Source: Toxonevra muliebris (Eukaryota; Arthropoda; Insecta; Diptera; Pallopteridae). From it: 64,000 nucleotides of DNA. A model generated the notes under the pieces. It saw only the letters and a list, made by a program, of their open reading frames with translations. It was not told the DNA's origin and did no database searches. A program made the position numbers and the translations under genes. Location of the stretch: the NCBI GenBank assembly GCA_963691655.1, contig OY829329.1, positions 68,154,822 to 68,218,821 on the forward strand, given 5' to 3'. Shown here in pieces: positions 10,660 to 22,169 of this stretch; position 1 is the stretch's first letter, and every line of letters begins with the position of its first letter.

Positions 10660-11380
10660 TAGGGTAGCCAGACGTCCTGATTTTACCTGACTAATTTGTA
10701 CTAATTTTCTTGATTTTTTTTTTTTTTTTAAACTTTTTAAATCAATACGCAAATCTACTGATTTTTGGGTTTTGGACTGTTTTAGAGCTGAGTTTACTGA
10801 ATCTCTAAAAATTTATAGCTTTTTTGATGAAATTTTAAATCTAAATAATCTTTTAAATGAACTTCGTGAGAGAGAAATTCCCAGTACTTTTGAATATATA
10901 GACGATTATAGCGCCGAACGTAAGTATATTTTATATGTTAAAAACCGATAGTCACAACTTTGAATCCATTTTTCTCAAAAAAATAAGGTTTTTGCCATTA
11001 GCGTGCACGATAACTAAAAAAAAATTAATGGATCGATCTGAAATTTAAATATGTTCTTCTACACAACAATGGCCCCAGGACATCAATTTTTAACATTCTT
11101 TTTACGAAAAAAAAGTCTTATTTAAGGGAAAACCAATTTTTTCGGTGAGCCAAATTTTTTTAAAAATTATTACACAATTTTTTCTTTAAGTCAAACAAAA
11201 TTCTGGAGCCAAAAAGTAGAAAAAAAAAGAAACAGATTTGCCCTAGTGATTTTAGAAAGTGAACTTATAATAAAAAGCAAAAATGTATGGGGGAATGGAC
11301 TGTACTGAATTTGTACTGATTTTTCTATTTAACTCAAGTTTAATGTACTGATTTTTAGAATCAAAAATTTGGCTACCCTA
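10660..11380 (+). mobile_element. hAT-like element, same TIR as 7291-7886
   Basis: It starts TAGGGTAGCCA and ends in the complement TGGCTACCCTA. Flanks TTGCCTAC and TTCTCTAC agree at 6 of 8 positions, consistent with a worn 8-bp target duplication. Subterminal TGTACTGATTT repeats match those of 7291-7886. Unlike that copy it keeps a coding-looking internal piece (10785-10919) followed by a splice-donor sequence. Confidence 0.8.
10785..10919 (+). pseudogene. Exon-like fragment inside the hAT-like element
   Basis: A frame of about 45 codons is open and hydrophilic (ELREREIPSTFEYIDDYSAE near its end). It is preceded by GTTTTAG and followed directly by GTAAGTAT, a near-ideal 5' splice site. It may be a remnant exon of the transposase of the parent autonomous element. 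I cannot name the domain. The intron-side sequence recurs inverted in the element at 29417-31618. Confidence 0.4.
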
Positions 11381-11388
11381 TTCTCTAC

Positions 11389-12950
11389 ACTTTTCAAGCA
11401 AAAAATAAGATTGTGAATGTGTGAATAATGAATTTCTTATACTTTTAAAAAGTACAAAATAGAGGTGGGAACTGCTGTTTTATACAAGTTAAAAAACCAT
11501 GAGTGCGAGATTGACAACTGGCTTAAACTGTGCCCTTTATATTCCCTATCTCCCTATCACATTATGAGTGCCTTTTTTCATCTGTGTTTCTTTTCATATC
11601 CTCTCTCAATCCTTTCCAACCCGCCCTCCCCCTCCCCGCCCCCTATTACTACACGAAAATTCGAAAAAAATCTCATATTAATAAAATAGGCCCCTAGTCT
11701 TCTTTCTACTGAATGCACTTGAAATGCCTTTTCAATGGAAAACCAAAAAAATAAAAAAAAATAAAAAATACAAAATCCTATTTAGCACTTAAAAAGTGAT
11801 TTTGAATACATATAGAAGAAGAGTCAATATCGAAGAACTTAAGCTGAAAAGTGCTCATAAAAAGCGGAAATGAATAAAAAAAAAAAATAAAAATAAAGAA
11901 AAATTGCAATGATTTGCATTTTATTCAGATTTTTGCAGCAATATAACTATATACTATTTGAAGAATATACGCCACACCTCTCAACCTCACCTCATTTCAC
12001 CTACTTGCTGCAATTTACAACGATTATCTTTGATGGCGGCAGAAAGCAGAATTGCTCGTGATGATGAAGATGGTGTTCCTAATGCAAGAGCAACAGCAAC
12101 AGCAGCACCTGAATAGGAAACAATAATGCACATGTTGCAGCAGCAGCAGCAGCTCCTCTCTCATTTGCCTGACGACGATGAAGCTCATTATGCTGCTTGC
12201 TTTACGCTCATAAAGTTACAATAGCGAGCGCGGCGGTAACAATGTGTTAATGCGTACTGATAGAATGTATGTGTGTATGTATCTATGTATATATTGATGT
12301 ATGTGCATAGTTAGATGAGATACCTAGTATTAAATTGTATGTACATACGAAAGGATAATAAGTAACAAGGAAGAATACAAGGTTGCAAATGTGGCATCAT
12401 TATGTAAATGCGTACATGCATTTTCAAGATTAATGAGCGTCACTACCACGCATACTTATAAACACAAACGCACACATACATATGTACATTCAAATTGTTG
12501 GGTGCATGCAACTTGCTTGCATATGGATGTATGGCACTCGTATGTGTGCGTGTATTTGTGTTATAATTTTCAAGACTTTGTTGCAAACTTTAGCAATAAA
12601 ATTTTAAAGTTTTATTTCTTTCTGTTACTTCCACATTTTCTACTTTTCTTTTCCTTGAGGTAATGAGTACAGTTTTTTGTGATTTTTGAAAGTACTTTTT
12701 TAATTATTTATAATTATTTTTGTTTTTAACAATAGTTGTAAGAATAGTTTTTTTTTTTTTTGTACTATATAATATTTATTTTAATTAAATTATGTGTACA
12801 ATTTTTATTTAAGTATGCAGTTTGACATGTAGCACTTCGAGCTATATTTGAGTATCCTATTCTTTTAGGAAGAAACATGTTTCCTGAAAATTGGATTCAG
12901 AGAGGATTAATGGGATATGCAGCTCTACGCGAAAAATAATCAAAGTTCTT
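11389..12950. other. No gene seen; microsatellite-rich intergenic DNA
   Basis: The region contains A-rich runs, a CAG-type run near 12137-12153, ATGT-rich stretches near 12260-12310 and no recognisable protein. Open frames at 11465-11689 and 12391-12663 have no domain and biased composition. Confidence 0.6.
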
Positions 12951-12954
12951 TATA

Positions 12955-14460
12955 TGTAATATGGTCTGAATTTTGATATGAATTTTGTTCTGAATTTAGG
13001 TTTGAGTTTTCGTTTAATTTTTGGTTCAATATTTGGTCGGAACTTAGATCTTATTTTTGGTCTATATTTTGATCTGAATTTTGGTTCGAGTTTTGATCTA
13101 ATTTTTTAATCAAATTGTGGTCTGAAATTAGATCTTATTTTTGGTCTGCATTTTGGTTTGAATTTTGGTCACACTTTTGGTTTCAATTTTGGTTTGAATT
13201 TCGATCTTATTTTTGGTCTAAAATATAGTCTGCATTTTTTTTGAATTTTGGTTCAAATTTTGGTCTAATTTACGATCTTGTTTTTGGTCTAATTTTAAGT
13301 TAAAATTTTGGTCTAAATTCTGGTCTGAATTTGGTTTGAGTTTTGGTCTAATTTTTTGTTAAAATTTCGGTCTGAATTTAGATCTTATTTTTGGTCTCAA
13401 TTTTGGTCTAATTTTTGGGACAAATTTTTGTCTTATTTTTGGTCTAAATTCTGTTCTGCATTTTGTTTGAATTTTGGTTCAAATTTTGGTCTAAATTTCG
13501 ATCTTATTTTTGGCCTAATTTTAAGTTCATTTGAATTTTGATTCAATTTTTGTTTTCGTTTAATTTTTGGTTCAATATTTGGTCGGAACTTAGATCTTAT
13601 TTTTGGTCTATATTTTGATCTGAATTTTGGTTCGAGTTTTGATCTAATTTTTTAATCAAATTGTGGTCTGAAATTAGATCTTATTTTTGGTCTGCATTTT
13701 GGTTTGAATTTTGGTCACACTTTTGGTTTCAATTTTGGTCTGAATTTCGATCTTATTTTTGGTCTGAGTTTTAGTTTGAGTTTTGGTCTAATTATTGGTT
13801 CAAATTTTAATCTGAATTTAGATCTTATTTTTGGTATAATTTTTAGTTAAAATTTTGGCATGAATTTAGATCTTATTTTTGGTATAATTTTTAGTTAAAA
13901 TTTTGGCATGAATTTAGATCTTATTTTTGGTCTGAATTTTTGTCTAATTTTTGGGTCAAATTTTGGTCTGAATTCCGATCTTATTTTTGGTCTGAATTTT
14001 AGTTTTAGTTTTGGTCTAATTTTTGGTTCAAATTTTAGTCTGAATTTCGATCTTATTTGTGGTATAATTTTTAGTTAAAATTTTGGCATGAATTTAGATC
14101 TTATTTTTGGTATAATTTTTAGTTAAAATTTTGGCCTGAATTTAGATCTTATTTTTGGTCTGAATTTTGGTCTAATTTTTAGTTCAAATGTTGGTCTGAA
14201 TTTCGATGTTATTTCTGGTCTGAATTTTAGTTTGAGTTTTGGTCTAATTTTTGGTTCAAATTTCGGTCTAAATTCCGATCTGATTTTCAGTATAAATTGT
14301 GGTCCAATTGTTAGTTCAAATTTTGTTCTGAATTTTGATCTTATTTTTGGTATAATTTTTTGTTAAAATTTTGATCTGAATTTCTGTGAGAGTTTTGGTG
14401 TGAATTTCAAGCTGAGTTTAAGTCTGGATTTGCTTTTAATTTTTTGTTTGGATTTCGATC
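12955..14460. repeat. Degenerate satellite of TTTTGGTCTGAATTT-type units with higher-order copies
   Basis: About 1.5 kb is built from imperfect short modules such as TTTTGGTCTGAATTT, TTAGATCTTATTTTTGG and GGTTCAAATTTTGG. On top of this, a block of about 215 bp at about 13005-13219 is repeated almost base for base at about 13551-13765 (offset 546 bp). A 51-bp unit containing GATCTTATTTTTGGTATAA is tandemly repeated around 13818-13925 and again near 14047-14150. The short open frame within it (13356-13541) is a by-product of the repeat. Confidence 0.93.
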
Positions 14461-14687
14461 CGACTTTTGACCAGTTTTCTAAATTCTCTTTTGAATCGAA
14501 AAATAAAGCAAATCACGGTTTTGTTTTTACATTTTTCGGTTCTCCGAGATATTGAAGAAAATTAAAAATTTTTTTCAATATAAGTATATTTAAAAACAAT
14601 CAGAAATGTGCTATGCATTCATTGATGACGCTAAACTCAGCTCCGTCCCCAGAGTCTGCAATTATTTAATATGGGTTCTGGGTCCTT

Positions 14688-14808
14688 CGGAACCGATGTT
14701 TAACTGTTGGTCCAACTATGTGGTATCACAATGCACAGTTCTGGCACAAGTGTGTCTCTAGACAAGCACTTAACCTAACTTAACCTAACACAAACCTAAC
14801 CTAAGAGT
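14688..14808 (+). mobile_element. Truncated SINE copy ending in AACCT repeats
   Basis: This segment matches the body of the SINE at 42707-43018: a TTCGGAA motif, then GTCCAACTATGTGGTATCAC, then a GTGTGTCTCT motif. It ends in GACAAGCACTTAACCTAACT and further AACCTA repeats. The tRNA-like 5' head is absent. Confidence 0.7.
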
Positions 14809-14814
14809 TCTGGA

Positions 14815-16990
14815 CCACTTAGAACACCGAGCAATGAAAACTTATATAGTCCGGCGAAAATTTTTCTGACTCGGATCTTATAATAGACTTAGCTTCTTTT
14901 TATATTGAGGTTTTGTCAGTAAATCGTGAACTTTGAGAGCATTACAAAACACTGATGGCAAAACACCTGATTCTTCTAGCTATCGTTTGCTAGGAAAGAC
15001 TATAGACTACCAGTGATACTTTATAAGGCGCACATTTAAAGAAAACACCAAATTTACCCTAACAAAATAAGCATGGAAAGTAGTGCTCTCTCTCTTTCTA
15101 GACTAACTGCAAACTTTTGTTTTTTTTTTTTTGTATTCTCACATTTTAACACTGCATTGCATATCACGTGATCATTATATTTTCTGACAAAAATCGTTTT
15201 GCTTTTACTTTCTTATAAATACTTGGCTGCTGTCGCTATGCGTTAATGCGAAAGTGTGTGTGAAAATGTGCAAAAGTGTCTGTGTTGTGTAAGCATGTGA
15301 GTATTTATGTTTGGTAGTGTATGTGTGTGTGTTTATAAGGGAATTCATTTTATTTTGTCGAGTTTTGTAATTTATTTTTTTTTTTCTTAGTTTTTGTAAA
15401 ACTTTTTAATTGAGAACCTTGCTATATGAAATTATGTTTGTTTGTATGTGTGTGTGTGTGCACATGTGCGTGTGCGCCTCAGCGTATGCACTACGTGCAT
15501 AGTATTTTATTTTTGTAGGTATGTATTTGTGTTTCATGTGTCAAGGAAAACACCATTACATGCGCAATATTGCGTAGTTGTGTGTCTGCAACAGTCATAG
15601 TAATTTAAAAAACTGACAAGGAAAAAAAAAAAGAAAAAAAAATGCGGAAAAAATATAAAAATAAATGAATAAATATATGACATAAACTAAATTTCCCAGA
15701 GTGTGTTTTTTTTTATTAAAAAAAAAAATTATTTTTAATTTGAAAGTTTTAAGCAAAAGTGTAAAGAAAATAAAAAAAGAGCAATAAAAAGAAAACATAC
15801 AAGCATTTGTAATTTTCATAGTTAATTTATTGACTACTTACGAGTAGTTTATCTTAAATGTTTTCTTTTTATTTCATGTAAAACAAAGAATTTATCAATT
15901 AAAGTAAATAATTGAGTATTGAAAAAAAAAAAAAAGTTTTGCAAATAAATAAAAACTATTATTTTATTTTCAAAATATCAAATTCACTATAATTCAATAA
16001 ATAAATAAATCCATTGTAAATTTAGTAACTATTGAGTAAATAAAATATATTTTAACATTAAAAATTGTTAAAAGAAACAGAAACATTATTTATTCTATAT
16101 TTATTTATTCCCTTTCCTTCTCTTCTCCTTTTTTTTTTTTTTTTTGACTACGAATGTTATATTCTCTTCCGTTGACATTCATTTTACTTACACGACGACG
16201 GATATTATTCTTATAAATAGTGTAAACACACATTACACTTATCACTCATACGTTGCCAGCAGCCATCCAGTCAATCTAGTAGCAGCTGCTGTTGCTGTTG
16301 CTGCTGTAGTTGTAGCAATGCAAAAATAACAACTTAGCACAATCATTGCTATCATTGTATCATAACTAAGCAGCAATATTGTACATTGCTATTATTGCAA
16401 GAGTGCCACACATACAAACACACACACACACATGTCGTTACATACATACATACATATATACATTCTCATAGACAAATACTCATTTACACTTACAACCAGG
16501 GATGGAGACCAGTTTAACCGAACCATCCGCAATTTAAGGCACTCAAGCCGAACCTCGAACCAGATCATTGCTTTTTTAAATATTTTACTTGAACCGAATG
16601 ATTTTTGTTTGAAAAAAAAATGTTTTGGTATAAGCCTAAAAATTATTTGCCAGACTAGAGTTCCAGCTGCCTCAGGTTCGTTTCCCAGATGGGAAGTAAA
16701 TGCTTTAAAAAGTGTCCGTAAGGATTTTTCTAATAAAATGAGTCACTTCGGTGACTTAGTGCTTAAACATGCTCGACTGGATAATCAGTTACACTTTGCA
16801 GCATTAATTTTTAAAACCTGCACACTTTGCCCACTGGGTAAGGACTGCACCGAATAAAATTGTTCGCTACAAAAAAGATGAAGTCTGATTTTTTAAAACT
16901 AAAATATCATTTTGCAAATTATTTTTGAAAAAATAAAAATAAAAGACCAAGAATTATTATTTTTTAATAAAAAGTTTTAATTTTTCAGTT
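14815..16990. other. No gene identified; AT-rich DNA with one unassigned ORF
   Basis: The sequence is mostly AT-rich, with TG runs (about 15448-15460), T and A homopolymers and a CA run at about 16417-16432. A 141-codon frame at 16432-16857 on + contains a hydrophilic stretch (NKMSHFGDLVLKHARLDNQ) that I do not recognise. It starts inside the CA run and looks like part of an unclassified repeat that begins near 16498 with CAGGGATGGAG. I do not call it a gene. Confidence 0.5.
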
Positions 16991-17029
16991 ACTCCTACCA
17001 TTAATGTGTTTTTGGTAGGGTCCGACACC

Positions 17030-17811
17030 CTCACAGCTGCTGAAGAGTCTTGTCAAGGTTTTTAGCTACTTTTTTTGTAAGCTTTATCACCCTTTTTACT
17101 AAAGCCCCGTATCTCTCAAACGGCCTTAGTTCTAGACAGTTTAGTGGATTAACTTTTCTAGGCACTAAAATCACTTCATTCCATTGAAACCACTCTAAGG
17201 TCGCTTTGTGAGGTCAGACCAAAAAAAATGTGGATACTTGATGTTGGAAAAAAATGAGAAGCAACCTTTTTTGCAAGCATTTCTTCACATCTATTTCGCT
17301 GTTGATTGTACCCTATACCACGAATGAGCTGCTCTTTTCGTCACAACTGCAAATTACCTGCCAAACAATGAATTTTTTTTTGAGAATTTCGTCACCTTTT
17401 TGGCTTTGAATTTGTCCAGGACATTTCCTTCAGATTCGGTTATATAAAATTCCTGTCCAGGAAGCTGAGAAAAGTCAGTTAAAATGTAAGTCTCAGTATT
17501 GGAATTACTTAACAAAATCTTTTTACAGCTTTTTAGCTCGTTGTTGCGCGATTTAATTTTTGATGGCGCTTTCATCCGGAACTTTTTGCAATTTGGAACG
17601 TTTTGAGCACAGCTTCCTTCTTAGTCCTGCGCACGAAAGTTCCTGAGCAAGAACAGCCTTCCTCGACAACTTCCTTCCCGAATTTTTCACTGCTTGAATT
17701 TTTCTTCAGAATGGTCACAACTTTTTTCGCCTGCTCTCGATCAAGTGCCCCTTTCTTTTTACCAGAACCTTTCTTCCCAGCAATCACGCAATTTCGACTC
17801 AGTGAGAACAC
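17030..17811 (-). mobile_element. Degraded ITmDD37E transposon copy
   Basis: Minus-strand fragments give GSGKKKGALDREQAKKVVTIL, a SETYILTDFSQLPGQEFYI-like first catalytic region (D replaced), VWQVICSCDEKSSSFV, and LVPRKVNPLNCLELRPFERY near the third catalytic E. These align in order with the better copy at 17813-19097 but with many substitutions, frameshifts and lost residues. The recognisable part stops where the terminal repeat of that copy begins. Confidence 0.75.
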
Positions 17812-17812
17812 A

Positions 17813-19097
17813 AGGAGTGAGATCGAAAAAATCTTAACAAATATAAAATTCAATAATTTTTAAACGGTTGATCTTAGAGTTTTGATTTTTTTTTATTTAA
17901 TTGATAATATTTTACAAATTACAGAAAAATATAACTTTTATAGTTCTAACCACTGTTTATGAACTCGTGGACCTTTTTTGGTTAGCCTTCCATTAGAGAT
18001 TTGATAGTTGTTTCAGAAACCTTTTTGGAACAGTTTGCCCATCTCCTTTTAAAATCTTCGATATTTTGGGACACCTTTTTTGTGCTCTTTAAGTTTCGTT
18101 TCACAAGAGCCCAATATCTCTCCACTGGTCTTAGCTCCGGACAATTTGGAGGATTGGCCTCTCTTGATACAAAAACTATGTTATTACTTTGGTACCACTC
18201 CAGAGCTTTCTTGCCGTAGTGACATGATGCCAAATCCGGCCAAAAATATGTGGACACATTGTGCTCTCTTATGAAAGGAAGAAGTCTTTTTTTTCAAACA
18301 TTCTTTGATGCATATTTCGGTATTTATAGAGCCCACCACTGTAACAAATGACTTGCTTCTTTTGCCGCAACTGCATATAGCTTGCCATACCAGGAATTTT
18401 TTAGGGAGTTTCGTCTGCTTTTGGATTCTAAATTGTTCTTCGACATTTCCTCGAGCATCAGCAACATACAAATTTTGACCCGGAAGCTGCATAAAATCTG
18501 CCAGTACATACGTTTCGTCGTCCATTATACAACATGAATATTTTTTTAATTTCCGAGCTCTACTTTTGGCGTCTAAATTTTTTGCAGCATTCCTGTGTGG
18601 AACTTTTTGGACTTTGTATGTTTTCAAACCTGCATTGGCTTTAACTTTTCGCACCAAATAGTCAGAGCACTGGGCTAACCGGGCAGCTTTTCTACCAGAT
18701 GTGTTTGGAGATCTTTTCAAAATGCTTTCTATTTTCTTGGCTTTCCCAATATCATGTGGTCCTTGTTTTCTTCCCGAACCAGGTTTCCTATCGATGGTAA
18801 AATTCTCTTGAAACTGTTTAATAACATTGGAAACAGTTTGACGGCAGACCTTCAATTCTTTGGCCAATTTTTTGTAGGACCAATTTGGATTTTTTTGAAA
18901 ATTTTTAACAATTTTAAGACGTACTTCTTTTTCTTCACTCATTTTGATCAAACTCACAATAAATCAACATGTTTGTCATTAAAAATAACAATTGACATAT
19001 ATTTCAAAGATAACTAGATCAAAGAAATTTTTAAATTTTACACCCAAAAAAAATTATTAGGTAAAACGTGTGTTAAGATTTTTTCAATCTCACTCCT
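17813..19097 (-). mobile_element. Nearly complete ITmDD37E transposon
   Basis: Terminal inverted repeats of about 27 bp (one mismatch) begin AGGAGTGAGATCGAAAAAATC at 17813 and end at 19097. The right flank is TA; the left equivalent is CA, so the target duplication has probably mutated. The total of about 1.29 kb is the normal size for Tc1-mariner elements. It carries a transposase reading frame broken by a single frameshift. Confidence 0.88.
17982..18957 (-). pseudogene. ITmDD37E transposase, one frameshift
   Basis: The start at 18957 gives a paired helix-turn-helix N-terminus (WSYKKLAKELKVCRQTVSNV, then a GSGRK linker and a second HTH). Catalytic residues follow: DDETYVLADF (first D), FWPDLASCHYG (second D) and PELRPVERYW (E). 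I count 37 residues between the second D and the E, which defines the DD37E group known from mosquitoes and flies. The frame shifts near 18288 in a run of eight T, where the 18184-18957 frame hands over to the 17982-18257 frame. There is no other stop in the path, so inactivation looks recent compared with its neighbour copy. Confidence 0.85.
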
Positions 19098-19099
19098 TA

Positions 19100-20566
19100 G
19101 TATAAGATACATTAACACATTAGAGCTTAAGTTGCTTATGTCGACACAGCATGAAGTTTTCAATAAAATTTTCACAATAAAAATTGAAGTATTAACCCTA
19201 ACTCTATAAATTATAAAAAAATTTTCTTTTTCAAAAAAAAAAAAAAAATACTACAAAAATTCAAATTGAATCCACTGCTGCGTGTTGGCATAAATACATA
19301 AAATAGTTTAAGCTTTCAAGAGAGAAAGAAAATCGTGCGTTCTACAAAAATCACGCGCACACACACACACACACAGCACTTAATATATCAATGTATGAGT
19401 ATGTGCATATGTGTGTTAATATATATTTTTCAGTACAGTATCTATGGCAAACTAAAGAAAACTTTCGCAAATAAATTTTAAGATCGAAAAAAAAGCAACA
19501 ACACAATTCTATATCTGTCGAACTGTCACGCCCACATACAAAGACATAGATATAAACACATTTATAGGTATATATACACAAATGCATGTGCGTATGTATA
19601 TGCTTTTGTGTGTGTGTGTGTGTGAGCACATTTTCTTATGCGTTCCGATATTTCAAGTATTTTTCAGTTCAATTGATACAATTGAATCACGTTTGCTCTT
19701 TACCAAATATTTTCGTACTTACGTTCGTTCACATCTGGAGAAATGAAATGATGAAAAGAGACAGAAAAATGTAGAAAAATTTTAAAATGAAAAAAATAAA
19801 GAAAAAAGTAGAAGAAGAAGACGAAGAAGAGATGATACCAACAACATACCCTTGCTATTGTCATCATTTCTTGTTGATTTTTTCTTTTTTCTTTTTTATA
19901 CTGAGTATAAGAATTGAGTGAGGAAATTCTATTGGAAAGGAAAGGAATTTAACGCAATCGAACAAATGAAAACGAAAATATACACAAAATGGTAACGATT
20001 TGCAATGGCGGAGATGAGTTGCGAGTGAGCAACATGATATAAAATATTACACTTCATTTGATTCTAAAATATTCGAACAGGAAGTAACAGCGTCTAGCAT
20101 GAAATGCACAAAAGCAACAACAACCAAAACTATGACGCAGAATTCAATTGCAATGACAGTAATAATAAAAAATGTTAAAACAACAAATGAAATCAGCAAA
20201 TCACATAAAGACATCAGTAAAAATCTAGAAAAAACAAACTACTAAATCGAAGAAGTAGAAAAGTAAAGTAGAATTGATGTCTACTACTACAAAAAAAAAA
20301 AACAGCGAAAAGAATAAGTTTTTTATAGTGTTTTTTTTTTTATTTTTCTTTTTTTTTTGTATTTGCATTGTTAAATTGCATTAACAATCGAACAACCAAA
20401 ACGGTCCAAATGGTGAATCCATCACCCAACAACCATTGAATACTCCAGCTGATGCTGATGCTGCTGATCCTGGAAGCGATGGAATCAGGACTGTGCTTGG
20501 TTTTACAAGTAGCAATTGCAAATATCTTTGCATTCGAAACGTCTTAACAGCTTTGCGAAAATCACT

Positions 20567-20598
<32 letters not shown>

Positions 20599-20905
20599 TA
20601 GGGAGAGATAAATAAAAAGAGACCAAAGCAGAAACTGGCAACAATAGCAATGTAATAAAATGCTTGAGAAATGCAAGCAAAATATTTGCAAAACATAAAA
20701 TAAAATGTTTAAGAAGAAGCAGCAGCAGGAGCAGAAGCAACAACGTAAGCAACGGCAAAAAAAAAGAACGCAGCAGATGAGGAGTTAAATAAATTTCTTT
20801 CCAGAAGAATGTCAAGCAGCAGCACTTTTTTGTTGTTGCTGCTGCTGCTGCTTTTTAGCTGCATGCTGTTATACTTTTATACATAAGTAGGTATATGCAT
20901 ATGTA
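19100..20905. other. No gene seen; microsatellite-rich DNA
   Basis: There are CA/TG microsatellites at about 19353-19375, 19602-19626 and 20567-20594, GAAGAA-type runs near 19808-19835 and CAG/CTG runs near 20719-20730 and 20835-20852. The open frames here, including 20381-20815 on -, are made of poly-Leu and CVCVCV repeats and are not credible genes. Confidence 0.65.
20567..20594. repeat. (CA)n microsatellite
   Basis: An uninterrupted CA run of about 14 units. Confidence 0.95.
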
Positions 20906-20909
20906 TATA

Positions 20910-22166
20910 CAGGGTGACAATTGTAAAGTGACGCACACATTTCAGCAGTTATTTTCAAAAGGACGTGCTTCCATTAAGTACAATTAAGTGTTAACATTGC
21001 TGAATATATAAGCATTCATTTGAACCCCACCTCATTCAATATAACCTCCTTTAGCCTGCACACATGCCTTCAATCGATCCGGAAATCGTAGGACTGTTCG
21101 CCGCACTTCCTGATCAATTTCAGTCCAGGCTTTCTCTAATGAATTTGTCAGCGACTCCAGACTGTGGTGTTGAGATGCACAAGCCTTACTCTCTCAAATA
21201 CTCCAAATAGAGTAGTCCATTGGATTCAAGTCTGGGGAGTATGGTGGCCATTCTTGAGATGTTATGAATCCAGAGAAATTGTCTTTTATCCATGTTTGCG
21301 TTAATTTTGCCATGTGGGAAGGTGCAGAATCTTGCTGGAAAGTCCAGTTTTCATTTCCAAATGTATCTTGGGCCCAGGGAAGAACATGTTCATTTAAAAT
21401 GCTCCGATAAACAACCTGGTCAATTTTAACACCCTCTTCAACGAGTATTAGAGGGGTTCTGACATTAGCGGAAACACCAGCCCATACCATAACGGAAGCT
21501 GGCTTTTGAACTCGGCCAACAGTCCTATTTTTTTGCGATGATGATGTTAGCCACATTCGGTCATTTTGCGCATTGAAATGTTGTTCAACCGTGAAAATTT
21601 TTTCATCTGTAAACAAGATATTTTCAACATTTTTTAACACGGAGGAGCGTAGCAACGCCTTGCATCATTGCAGTCGCAAATCTTTCTTTTTTTGTGTCAG
21701 ATCTTGAGCTTTTCGGAGCTTGTACGGCTTAAGATTAAGCTTTGATTTCGCAATGATTCGCACTGTTTCACGGTTTACTCCCACTTCCTTAGCGATTTTT
21801 CGCTTGATTCGAATTTTTCTGTTAAACCAGTAGTGGCAACTGTTGAAAATTTTTCCCGGTCTCTATCTCCAAAACCCCCAGTTTCATTATATCGAATAAT
21901 AGCTCGGTCTACCGTACGACTTGACAAATTTAAAGCCTTTGCAATTTGACGGCTACTATAATTTGCCAAATGAAATTTCATAATTTCACGACGAATATTT
22001 TCCTTGTCCATTTTTATGGAAATTTCAAAATGTAATAACAAAAATTCAAATGAAATTAAAAGCAAAGCCAATGATGAATGAATTTGCTTTTTAAATTAAA
22101 GTAACGGTAAATGGCAAAGCTTGCTGCAGAGTATTAAACTTGCGTCACTTTACAATTGTCACCCTG
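20910..22166 (-). mobile_element. maT-type (DD37D) mariner element, copy 1
   Basis: Terminal inverted repeats begin CAGGGTGACAATTGTAAAGT and match at the right end (complement ending CACCCTG). Both ends are flanked by TA (20908-20909 and 22167-22168). Its 1257 bp are about 40 bp fewer than copy 2 (29840-31136) because of small deletions, one of about 10 bp near 21105 and about 30 bp near 21800. Elsewhere the two copies differ only at scattered bases. Confidence 0.93.
21194..22011 (-). pseudogene. DD37D (maT-like) transposase, frameshifted, copy 1
   Basis: The start at 22011 begins MDKENIRREIM and has a helix-turn-helix (SSRQIAKALNLSSRTVDRAI). After a deletion and frame shift near 21775-21820, the catalytic half is open from about 21655: FTDEKIFTV (first D), FQQDSAPSHMAKL (second D) and YSPDLNPMDYSIW (third D). 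I count 37 residues between the second and third D, the spacing of maT-type mariners. The frame ends soon after the YSIW motif. Confidence 0.82.
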
Positions 22167-22169
22167 TAT

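Noticed and set aside
13356..13541. Open frame with FGLNFDLIFG-like repeats
   Set aside because: It lies wholly inside the degenerate satellite and reflects its periodicity.
12955..14460. CRISPR array or other prokaryotic repeat system
   Set aside because: No regular repeat-spacer layout, and the window is clearly eukaryotic.
16432..16857. 141-codon ORF as a host gene
   Set aside because: It starts in a CA microsatellite, has no recognised domain, and looks like part of an unclassified repeat. Kept only as a note in the intergenic entry.
20381..20815. 144-codon minus-strand ORF
   Set aside because: Its sequence is dominated by poly-Leu and CVCV repeats from CAG and CA microsatellites.
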